DNA of 9,878 nucleotides from Aequorivita sp. UBA3180 (lineage in GTDB: Bacteria; Bacteroidota; Bacteroidia; Flavobacteriales; Flavobacteriaceae). Below are positions 1 through 6,059 of the stretch, piece by piece. Positions within the stretch are counted from its first letter, which is position 1. Each line of letters starts with the position of its first letter. Made by a program: the position numbers and the translations under genes. The notes beneath the pieces are model-generated. The model was given only the letters and a program-made list of their open reading frames with translations. It searched no databases and was not told the origin of the DNA. Where the stretch lies: positions 67,351-77,228 of the forward strand of contig DEXQ01000013.1 of the NCBI GenBank assembly GCA_002364215.1, in the 5' to 3' direction.

Positions 1-720
1 CCTCCTCCACCAGCACCACCAGAACCATGAGTGCCTGAACCGCCGCCGCCGCCTCCGCCGCCAGCATAATAGCCACCGCCGCCGCCACCGCCGCCAGAAC
101 CAGTAAAACCAGAACATCCTATTTTTCCATCACCGCCATTTCCACCAATGGCTAAAACACCATTAATTCCTGGGCCTCCAGTATCACCGCAGTTAGTGTT
201 TCCAGTTCCGCCGTTTCCGCCCATTGTATCGGTTGCGCCAATGCCTCCAGTTCCTCCAGGACCACATCCACTTCCGGTAATTCCGGAACCTCCTAAACTA
301 ATATCACCACCATTTCCGCCGTTTCCTCCGGGACCGGACGCACAAGATCCTTGAGGACCTCCAGCTCCACCACCGCCGCCTGCGGCAACGAGAATTCTAT
401 CATTTACAGTTCCAGGAGTTGTTCTTATATCACTAGCTCCTCCACCGTGACCTGAAGTATTAGGACCACTAACTCCTGGGCTACCGCCTCCATTAAAACC
501 ATCGCTTCCTCCTACGTATATTGACAACACTTCACCAGGTGTTACCGAAAGTTCTCCGCTCGCCATAGCTCCCAAGCCACCAATACCAACAATTCCACCT
601 ACCCCAGATTCTCCTTGCGCGCCAAATGCTTCAATCATAATAGAAGTAACACCCGCAGGTACAGTCCAATTTTGGACGCTACCTGAATATGTAAAGGTTT
701 GTGAAACTGGACCTCCAGAG
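1..720 (-). other. Gly-rich low-complexity coding segment
   Basis: On the minus strand this encodes a Gly-rich domain beginning near residue 804 of the giant protein. Within the last 130 bases glycine codons (mostly GGC/GGT/GGA) run in blocks of 7-8, which makes the plus strand a series of CCG/CCA/CCT-like triplets. Such stretches are typical of Gly_rich domains of secreted proteins. They also give misleading proline-rich open frames on the opposite strand and are prone to assembly or replication slippage. Confidence 0.85.
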
Positions 721-3131
721 CTACAATTATCTGCAGTTGTTACTGTATAATTCACTACAGCCCCACAAATGCCAGGATCATTATCAACTATAAAATCCCC
801 AGGACAAGTAATTGTTGGTGCGATATTGTCTTCTACAGTTACCGTAGTTGTACAGGTAGAAATATTGCCATTATTATCTGTAACTGTTAATGTTACTGTA
901 TTAGCGCCAATGTCGGCACAGGAAAATGTATCTGGAGAGACTGAAAGTGAAGCAATTCCACAGGCGTCTGCTGAGCCTCCATCTACATCAGCACCCGTAA
1001 TTGTAACGGTACCGTTTGCGTCAAGTTGTGCCGTAAAGGGTTGGCAAGTTGCCGTAGGAGCAACATTGTCTTCCACGGTTACAGTAGCAGTACAGGTTGA
1101 ATTATTTCCGTTTACATCGGTTACAGTCAAGGTTACCGTATTGGCGCCAATATCTGCGCAAGTAAAAGATGCTGGAGAAACGCTTAATGAAGTAATTCCA
1201 CAATTATCTGTTGAACCATTATCTATATCTGATGCGGTAATTATTACATTTCCGGTAGCATCTAGCTGCAAGGTTATATTTTGACAAACTGCAGTAGGCG
1301 CTATGTTATCTTCAACGGTTACTGTAGCTGTACAAGTATCAGAATTGCCCGCTGCATCGGTTACAGTAAGTGTAACTGTGTTAGGACCAACTTCTGCACA
1401 ACTAAAAGTATCAATGTCTATTGAATAAGAAACGATCCCAACATTGTCGGTTGAGCCGCCATCCACATCGGTAGCAGCAATAGTTACTGAGCCGGAAGCA
1501 TCAAGTTGTACAGTAATATTTTGACATACTGCCACGGGTGGTTCCGTATCATCAGGCAATATAGTATAAATACATCCGGATTGCGCAGTAGGAACAAATT
1601 CAGCAGTATCATTATTAATCCAATATTGGATGTCATTGATTATTGCTGCTAATTCACTAGCCGTACCTGTAATAGGAAATCCACCAGGCACCGCGCTACA
1701 ATCAAACTGCCAGTTGTCCACTTCTGTTTCAGGAGTGCCTGCAACATAAAGCCTAATAGCATTTACGCCATTGGTCAATTGATCTGGTAATGCTGTTGTG
1801 GTGTTTGAAGTATTTGCTCCGTCCCAATCGGCATCTGTAGTTACACCTGGGTCTACATTACTGTGAACTCCAGTAATAAAAGTTGGTGATGCCGCTGTGC
1901 CTTGATAAGCAAATAATTGATCACCAATAGAAGATAAAACACTTCCCGCCATAAAACTTCCTGGTAAAGTAACAATATCTCCCGCATTCATTGCAGAAGG
2001 AGCGTACCAAGTTGCACTGCCATCGCCTGCACCTACGCACGTAATTGTATTTGGATTTGAAATACCACAATCTGTGAATTTTATATTTGTTCCCGCAATT
2101 ATATCTTTCAAAATTATAAATGCAAAACCATCATTTCCATCTAGGTTAAAACCTACGAAGGCAATATCACCCGCATTCAATGTTGTAGCGGGAGGTTCGT
2201 TTATGGTTACAGGTATTGTGCATGTCGCACTATTGCCAGCTTCATCTGTAGCAGTTAAAACAACTGAATATACACCAACTCCAACCATAGTTCCCGCAGT
2301 GGGTGCTTGTGTAATTGTTATGTTTGCTGGTATTGAAACATCATCCGTTGCGGTAGTCCCGGTTACTAAATCTGGTATGGCTGCCATACCATTAATACCA
2401 GCTGTTATTGGAGCCGGTGTTGGGGCGCAAGTAATTACAGGTGGAGTTGTATCTCCCCCAGTACTAATCGTAAATGTACATCCAGCTTCCAATGCTGGAT
2501 TATAAGGTGTAGTATTATCGCTTACCCAGTTTGCTCTATTGTTTACAATAGCTCGTATTTGAGCGGCTGTTCCAGTAACTGGTCCCCCAGCAATTGTACA
2601 GCTGAATTGCCAGTTATCTGATTCAGGAACTAATCTTACGGCAGTACTACCCGTAATCAAAGCATTTGGAAGTGCCGATGTAGAATTTGAAGTTGCAGCA
2701 CCATCCCAGTTTGCATCATCCCCAGTGGCATCGTTATATTGTAATCCAGCTATAAATATGGGTGCTGCAGTTGAGCCTTGGATAGCAAAAAGCTGATCGC
2801 CAATACTACTGAAAGCTGCTGGAAATAGGGGTCCCATATCTATGGTTACAACTTCTCCAGCTGTTCTGGCCACACCGGAAGTCCATGTAAATTCGCCGTC
2901 ACCATTGGTGGCAAAAAATCCGGTGCCATCATTCCATCCCATATCGGTAAAAATAATAGTAGTCGCAGCATCAATATCTTTCAAAAGAACAAAGGCTACG
3001 GTATCATCTGTATTTGTTGCTCCATCAGAATTACTTCCAACAAAAGCAATATCTCCCGCAGTTAACGCCGTTTGGCTATTGCCAAAAAAAGTAGCAAAGA
3101 GAAATAAAATTAATAGGGTAGTTTTTTTCAT
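1..3131 (-). CDS. Giant secreted multidomain surface protein (HYR / Ig-like repeats / Gly-rich), C-terminus beyond window
   Basis: The frame is open without a stop from the ATG at 3131 to base 1: 1043 full codons plus two bases, so the 3' end is missing. Residues 1-20 are a Sec signal peptide ending GNSQ. Two copies of a ~200-residue domain follow (about 23-225 and 317-523), sharing AGDIAFVG, SSIGDQLFA and DNWQF motifs. Between them lies an HYR-type domain (227-314, starting DTTPPVITC and ending in a TDEAGN...C strand). Three 80-residue Ig/HYR-like repeats start at 528, 608 and 688. A further HYR start (768, APTITCPGDF) runs into a Gly-rich domain of the PF12810 type (from about 809, NWTVPAGV...IEAFGAQG) that is almost pure Gly/Ser/Thr by the window edge. 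This is the architecture of extracellular adhesins or matrix proteins of Bacteroidota. Inference: a type IX secretion C-terminal signal probably lies beyond the left edge, but it cannot be seen. It is the last visible gene of the minus-strand operon, 55 bp after the second collar gene. No Shine-Dalgarno sequence is visible, only an A-rich leader. Confidence 0.9.
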   Translation of the reverse strand, partial: MKKTTLLILFLFATFFGNSQTALTAGDIAFVGSNSDGATNTDDTVAFVLLKDIDAATTIIFTDMGWNDGTGFFATNGDGEFTWTSGVARTAGEVVTIDMGPLFPAAFSSIGDQLFAIQGSTAAPIFIAGLQYNDATGDDANWDGAATSNSTSALPNALITGSTAVRLVPESDNWQFSCTIAGGPVTGTAAQIRAIVNNRANWVSDNTTPYNPALEAGCTFTISTGGDTTPPVITCAPTPAPITAGINGMAAIPDLVTGTTATDDVSIPANITITQAPTAGTMVGVGVYSVVLTATDEAGNSATCTIPVTINEPPATTLNAGDIAFVGFNLDGNDGFAFIILKDIIAGTNIKFTDCGISNPNTITCVGAGDGSATWYAPSAMNAGDIVTLPGSFMAGSVLSSIGDQLFAYQGTAASPTFITGVHSNVDPGVTTDADWDGANTSNTTTALPDQLTNGVNAIRLYVAGTPETEVDNWQFDCSAVPGGFPITGTASELAAIINDIQYWINNDTAEFVPTAQSGCIYTILPDDTEPPVAVCQNITVQLDASGSVTIAATDVDGGSTDNVGIVSYSIDIDTFSCAEVGPNTVTLTVTDAAGNSDTCTATVTVEDNIAPTAVCQNITLQLDATGNVIITASDIDNGSTDNCGITSLSVSPASFTCADIGANTVTLTVTDVNGNNSTCTATVTVEDNVAPTATCQPFTAQLDANGTVTITGADVDGGSADACGIASLSVSPDTFSCADIGANTVTLTVTDNNGNISTCTTTVTVEDNIAPTITCPGDFIVDNDPGICGAVVNYTVTTADNCSSGGPVSQTFTYSGSVQNWTVPAGVTSIMIEAFGAQGESGVGGIVGIGGLGAMASGELSVTPGEVLSIYVGGSDGFNGGGSPGVSGPNTSGHGGGASDIRTTPGTVNDRILVAAGGGGGAGGPQGSCASGPGGNGGNGGDISLGGSGITGSGCGPGGTGGIGATDTMGGNGGTGNTNCGDTGGPGINGVLAIGGNGGDGKIGCSGFTGSGGGGGGGGYYAGGGGGGGGSGTHGSGGAGGG
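831..1550 (-). repeat. Three tandem 240-bp (80-residue) Ig/HYR-like coding repeats
   Basis: The units begin at 1550, 1310 and 1070 on the minus strand, and a fourth, divergent start falls at 830. The spacing is exactly 240 bp each time, with no indels. Each unit reads roughly D-x-x-x-P-x-A-x-C-Q, then QLDA(S/T/N)G, DVDGGS(T/A)D-like, a Ser/Thr-rich strand with a Cys, GANTVTLTVTD, GN, then C-T-x-T-V-T-V-E-D. The fixed length with divergent DNA points to old protein-domain duplication held by structure. Repeat 1 has DNVG where repeats 2 and 3 have DNCG or DACG, so it lacks one of the conserved cysteines. Confidence 0.9.
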
Positions 3132-3155
3132 AATTTTTAGAGTTTTGGTTAAGTC

Positions 3156-3171
3156 AAATCTGGGGAGATTT
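3156..3171 (-). other. Small inverted repeat in the collar/giant-gene gap
   Basis: AAATCT and AGATTT (6-bp arms, GGGG loop on the plus strand) sit in the 55-bp gap before the giant gene. There is no following T-run on the minus strand, so a strong intrinsic terminator is unlikely. It could be a weak attenuator, an mRNA processing or stability hairpin, or chance in AT-rich DNA. Confidence 0.25.
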
Positions 3172-3186
3172 ATTAATTGGATATTG

Positions 3187-3702
3187 TTAATTCCTTGAAG
3201 GAAATACTCCTTGTAGCGCAATTATATAGCGAACTACCATATAGGGCTGCATATTGTTTATTGCTTGGCCTCCTCCAGTATTGGCTACTGATGTATTTGA
3301 CATTGCCTCATCAGAAGAAACACCAAATGCATTTGTACCGTCCCCGGCAATAAAAGCACCGTTCGGGTCATCAGTAGTTCCTTCAGCTTTCGCATTTATA
3401 GCATGCCCGTGTGATGGCATTTGTGCAATGATTAAGGTATTGGTCTCTGCACCAGATTTTTGACCCATTTGACGGGGAGTAAGGCCAGGACCAGAACCCG
3501 TGTGTATTGCAACTCTTCCTCTCATCTCTGGAAGACCAAATGAAGTTCGGCCATCACCTCCATAGGTCGTTCCCAACAAAGAGAAAAGAGCCTGGTTTGA
3601 ATTGATAGGCAATAATTGGCCATCACAATTGGCCCATTGTCGTGGGTTAAAATTACCTCCAAACATGGAGATTTCTGCAAGTGTTGGATCTGATATTGAC
3701 AT
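3187..3702 (-). CDS. Tail-collar domain protein (microcystin-dependent-protein-like), copy 2
   Basis: A 171-residue protein of the phage Tail Collar (PF07484)/COG4675 type, which is found both as phage short-tail-fibre parts and as stand-alone bacterial proteins of unknown role. Diagnostic features are the N-terminal AEISMFGGNFNPRQWANCDG (residues 9-28), LFSLLGTTYGGDGRT-FGLPEMRGR (39-62), GSGPGLTPRQMG, the QMPSHGH motif near 94-100, and the C-terminal QPYMVVRYIIALQGVFPSRN. The length equals that usual for the family. There is no signal peptide or membrane segment. It differs from its upstream neighbour at about 24 of 171 positions by my hand alignment without gaps (~86% identity), and the last ~40 residues are identical. 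It starts 22 bp after the stop of copy 1. No other phage genes (sheath, baseplate, portal) are present, so a prophage tail is unlikely. What it binds is unknown. Confidence 0.93.
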   Translation of the reverse strand: MSISDPTLAEISMFGGNFNPRQWANCDGQLLPINSNQALFSLLGTTYGGDGRTSFGLPEMRGRVAIHTGSGPGLTPRQMGQKSGAETNTLIIAQMPSHGHAINAKAEGTTDDPNGAFIAGDGTNAFGVSSDEAMSNTSVANTGGGQAINNMQPYMVVRYIIALQGVFPSRN

Positions 3703-3724
3703 AGTACTTAATTTAAAATATTAT

Positions 3725-4240
3725 TTAATTTCTTGAAGGAAATACCCCTTGGAGTGCAATTATATATCGGACTACCATATAGGGTTGCATATTGTTTATT
3801 GCTTGGCCTCCACCAGTATTGGCTACTGATGTATTTGACATTGCTACATCTGCTGAAGCAGCAAAGGCGTTTGTACCGTCCCCGGCAATAAAAGCGCCAC
3901 TTGGATTATCGGTGGTTCCTTCTTCTTTAGCATTTATAGCATGCCCGTGTGACGGGAGTTGTGCAACTGTTAAAGTATTTGTTTCTGTTCCTGACCTTTC
4001 CCCCATTTGTCGTGGAGTAAGCCCTGGACCGGAACCTGTGTGGACTGCCACCCTTCCTCTCATTTCAGGAAGACCGAAAGTAGTTCTACCGTCACCACCA
4101 TACATAGTGCCTAAAATTGAAAATAATGCCGTGTTCTGTGAAATTGCTAATAACTGGCCATCACAATTGGCCCATGATCGTGGGTTGAAGTTTCCGCCAA
4201 ACATGGAGATTTCTGCAATAGTTGGATCGTAAATTGACAT
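3725..4240 (-). CDS. Tail-collar domain protein (microcystin-dependent-protein-like), copy 1
   Basis: A paralogue of the next gene, of the same 171-residue length and Tail Collar (PF07484) family, with AEISMFGGNFNPRSWANCDG at 9-28, FGLPEMRGR, a QLPSHGH motif and the identical C-terminal IALQGVFPSRN. The differences from copy 2 cluster in 32-46 (AISQNTALFSILGTM against PINSNQALFSLLGTT), around 79-98, and in a short variable patch near 125-133. The putative trimerisation/collar core and the C-terminus are almost unchanged. It starts 27 bp after the stop of the dioxygenase-fold gene and has no export signal. Collar proteins of this kind are usually oligomeric in phage fibres. A matching homo- or hetero-oligomer of the two copies here is an inference. 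Confidence 0.93.
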   Translation of the reverse strand: MSIYDPTIAEISMFGGNFNPRSWANCDGQLLAISQNTALFSILGTMYGGDGRTTFGLPEMRGRVAVHTGSGPGLTPRQMGERSGTETNTLTVAQLPSHGHAINAKEEGTTDNPSGAFIAGDGTNAFAASADVAMSNTSVANTGGGQAINNMQPYMVVRYIIALQGVFPSRN

Positions 4241-4267
4241 AAAATATTTTTTAAATTAGTAAATAGA

Positions 4268-4816
4268 CTAGACTGAAAGATTAAAATGTATGGTTGTTTC
4301 CCCTAAAAAGGTTTCTTTAATTGGGAATAATTTTTCGCCAAGATTTCTGTTTTTGGCCCAATGCTCGCCTGTAATATGAGCACCTTGTTCAGTTAAAGCC
4401 AATTCTGTAAAAGAAATGCTTTCTGAACTTGACACTTTAAAATAAATTCGAGCACTTTTGCCTTCCTCTTTATTTGGAAAATCGGTTATAAACTCATACC
4501 TACCTTGTTCATCAGTTTTAAGTTTTGCGCGATGCCTATATTTTGAGGAGTTTGGGGAAAGATGCCATACTTCTACAGTGGCATTTTTTAAAGGAGTAGC
4601 ATCATCTTTACCATAAAGGGTTCCCTTAACTGCAACCGAATTGGAACTGAAAACCCCAGATCTCAAATCTGTTTTGGTCTCAGCATATGGGTTATAACCT
4701 GAATATGGGCTTTCAGAAGTAAAAGCACTTGTAATTGTTGGAGTTAATACAGCTAGACCTGTTATGGCAAAAGCAGAATTGCGCATAAAAAGTCTACGCG
4801 AAGTAGTGTTTTTCAT
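4268..4816 (-). CDS. Tat-exported intradiol-dioxygenase-fold protein, probably without the usual iron centre
   Basis: A 182-residue protein. The N-terminus has a twin-arginine motif, SRRLFMR (residues 6-12), a hydrophobic stretch (AFAITGLAVL) and a likely cleavage site near TSA-F (29-32), so Tat export is likely. The mature part matches the intradiol ring-cleavage dioxygenase fold (PF00775, as in protocatechuate 3,4-dioxygenase): VKGTLYGKDDATPLKNATVEVWH (63-85), KYRHR (92-96), then TDEQGRYEF (101-109), the usual TD-x-x-G-x-Y-x-F. In the catalytic family two Tyr and two His bind Fe(III). Here Tyr93 aligns with the first, but the second Tyr region reads FPNKEEGK (113-120) and the A-H-I-H-F motif reads ARIYF (122-126). 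Three of four ligands therefore seem lost. It may be a structural, binding or pseudo-enzyme member. It is also shorter than true catalytic subunits (about 200-240). It heads the operon and is the nearest gene to the divergent palindrome. Confidence 0.8.
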   Translation of the reverse strand: MKNTTSRRLFMRNSAFAITGLAVLTPTITSAFTSESPYSGYNPYAETKTDLRSGVFSSNSVAVKGTLYGKDDATPLKNATVEVWHLSPNSSKYRHRAKLKTDEQGRYEFITDFPNKEEGKSARIYFKVSSSESISFTELALTEQGAHITGEHWAKNRNLGEKLFPIKETFLGETTIHFNLSV

Positions 4817-4941
4817 AATTTGGTTAGTTAGTTATTCTAAGATTTATATCCTTTTACGGGAAAGTTTTTCACAACTATTCTTAAAAAAAGAAAACTTTAA
4901 ACATTTGACAAGCAAGTTATAAAATAATCCTTAAAACCCTA

Positions 4942-4957
4942 TACGTAGTACTACGTA
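4942..4957. promoter_or_regulatory. Perfect 16-bp palindrome, candidate operator
   Basis: TACGTAGTACTACGTA equals its own reverse complement over all 16 bases and sits in the 161-bp divergent intergenic region (4817-4977). It lies 125 bp before the minus-strand operon start and 20 bp before the plus-strand ATG at 4978. It contains the sub-palindrome GTAC flanked by TACGTA arms, which is the form expected of a dimeric regulator site. A LuxR/NarL-type response regulator is one possibility, but no regulator gene is in the window. The rest of the gap is AT-rich with no convincing -33/-7 pair for the Bacteroidota sigma factor. Confidence 0.5.
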
Positions 4958-4977
4958 AATTAAATTGCCCTTTTTAA

Positions 4978-6042
4978 ATGTATATTAGCAGTGTTAAAAA
5001 TGAAATTATGCCTACCAATAATGCCAAAATAAAGCTAGCCGAAATCACTCAAAATCTAATTTCTGAAAAGGGTGATGCTAACCTTTTAAAAAGCTCCATT
5101 GAAGAACTAAAACTACTTTTGGAAAAAGTCTCGGGCTTAAACCAAGAGGCTCCTATAAATTCAGAAAATATCTTGTTGCCCACCGGAAAAGCCATCGGTC
5201 CCAAATGGGCAGGAATGTGCATAGAGGACGTTCCGCGCACGCATAAATTCATAAAAGGCATACATTCCGCAGTACAGGAAGTTCTGGGAAAAAATCCTAA
5301 AAAACCCGTTACCATACTCTATGCAGGCACAGGGCCATTTGCAACATTGGTCTTGCCTTTACTGGCACTTTTTAAGCCTTCCGAACTCCAACTCATTTTA
5401 CTGGAAGTAAATACCGTGAGCATTGAAAGTTTAAAGAGAATTATCAAAGGTTTTGATGCCTATGAGTATATAAAAGCTATTTATCATTGCGATGCCGCAA
5501 ATTTTATTGTGCCCTCAGAATTTGAAGCAGATATCCTTTTAATAGAATGTATGCAGCACGCCCTACTTCGCGAACCCCAAGTGGGCATTACCTATAATCT
5601 GCTTCCCCAAATGAAAAAGGATATCGTATTAATTCCCGAAGAAATTTCACTGCACGTGGCACTTGTCGATATGGAAAAGAAAGTAGAATATTTATCTATT
5701 GACAATAATGCGGAAAAGGATTATTATGAAAATTCCGAAGCTGTATTCACGCTCAACAAAATGGAAGTACTTCAAAATAATTCCGAATTTAAAAAAGAAG
5801 GTTTTCAATTTCCCGAAAAAGAAGTGTCTTTTTCTGAAGAACAGCTCAGCAATCACGACTTTATTACCGTTTCAACTGAGATAACCATTTTTAAAGACAT
5901 CTCATTAAACATTGACGAAAGTGGCCTAACGGTACCGATGCTTTTAGCAGACCTCAACCACGACCAAAAAGTAATCGGGGCCAAAACACAATATATTGTG
6001 GGGACAGAGCCTGGCCTTACCTCTCAATTGTTGCGATCATAA
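4978..6042 (+). CDS. SAM-dependent methyltransferase-like protein, PRMT-like
   Basis: 354 residues from the ATG at 4978. An in-frame ATG at 5008 (residue 11) gives a 344-residue alternative, and neither has a clear ribosome site. The N-terminus (about 14-52) is helical. A class I methyltransferase core follows: motif I ILYAGTGPF at 113-121 after a beta strand, an acidic end of strand 2 at LILLEVN (Glu143, the expected ribose-hydroxyl ligand), and strand 4 ILLIECMQHALLREP at 186-200. Glu190 and Glu199 are nine residues apart, as in the double-E loop of protein arginine methyltransferases, and the following V-L-I-P-E-E-I-S-L-H-V (217-227) resembles the strand after that loop. No THW motif was found. 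The substrate is unknown: arginine methylation is inference from the spacing, and small-molecule methylation is equally possible. The gene ends 17 bp before the convergent transporter gene. Confidence 0.75.
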   Translation: MYISSVKNEIMPTNNAKIKLAEITQNLISEKGDANLLKSSIEELKLLLEKVSGLNQEAPINSENILLPTGKAIGPKWAGMCIEDVPRTHKFIKGIHSAVQEVLGKNPKKPVTILYAGTGPFATLVLPLLALFKPSELQLILLEVNTVSIESLKRIIKGFDAYEYIKAIYHCDAANFIVPSEFEADILLIECMQHALLREPQVGITYNLLPQMKKDIVLIPEEISLHVALVDMEKKVEYLSIDNNAEKDYYENSEAVFTLNKMEVLQNNSEFKKEGFQFPEKEVSFSEEQLSNHDFITVSTEITIFKDISLNIDESGLTVPMLLADLNHDQKVIGAKTQYIVGTEPGLTSQLLRS

Positions 6043-6059
6043 AATTTCGAGAAAATCCA

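Larger units (their letters stand above)
3187..4240 (-). repeat. Tandem gene duplication (collar genes)
   Basis: Two direct coding copies of 516 bp each, offset by 538 bp (starts at 4240 and 3702). Identity is high along the whole length and includes exact shared stretches at the 3' ends. The 22-bp and 27-bp spacers are not obviously alike beyond being AT-rich. Confidence 0.9.

Noticed and set aside
148..354. Plus-strand proline-rich reading frame, collagen-like on first sight
   Set aside because: It is the antisense of the Gly-rich codons of the giant minus-strand gene. It has no start context of its own.
769..1284. Plus-strand 171-codon open frame across the Ig-like repeats
   Set aside because: It is a shadow of the minus-strand repeats. 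It repeats every 80 residues because the real gene does, and has no domain of its own.
831..1550. Possible CRISPR array from the regular repeats
   Set aside because: The period is 240 bp with no conserved short direct repeat or unique spacer. The repeats are in-frame protein domains.
2074..2505. Plus-strand 143-codon open frame
   Set aside because: Antisense to the second AGDIAFVG-type domain and the HYR domain. Hydrophobic composition comes from the complement of Asp/Asn/Thr codons.
3792..4232. Plus-strand 146-codon open frame antisense to collar copy 1, with a shorter counterpart (3254-3463) opposite copy 2
   Set aside because: It exists in both copies only because the sense genes are duplicated. 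The collar family on the minus strand is unmistakable.
3187..4240. Prophage remnant, because of the tail-collar domains
   Set aside because: No tail tube, sheath, baseplate, terminase or integrase gene lies nearby, and the neighbours are secreted bacterial-type proteins.
6043..6059. Bidirectional terminator between the convergent methyltransferase and transporter genes
   Set aside because: Only 17 bp, with no stem and no T-run that I can find.
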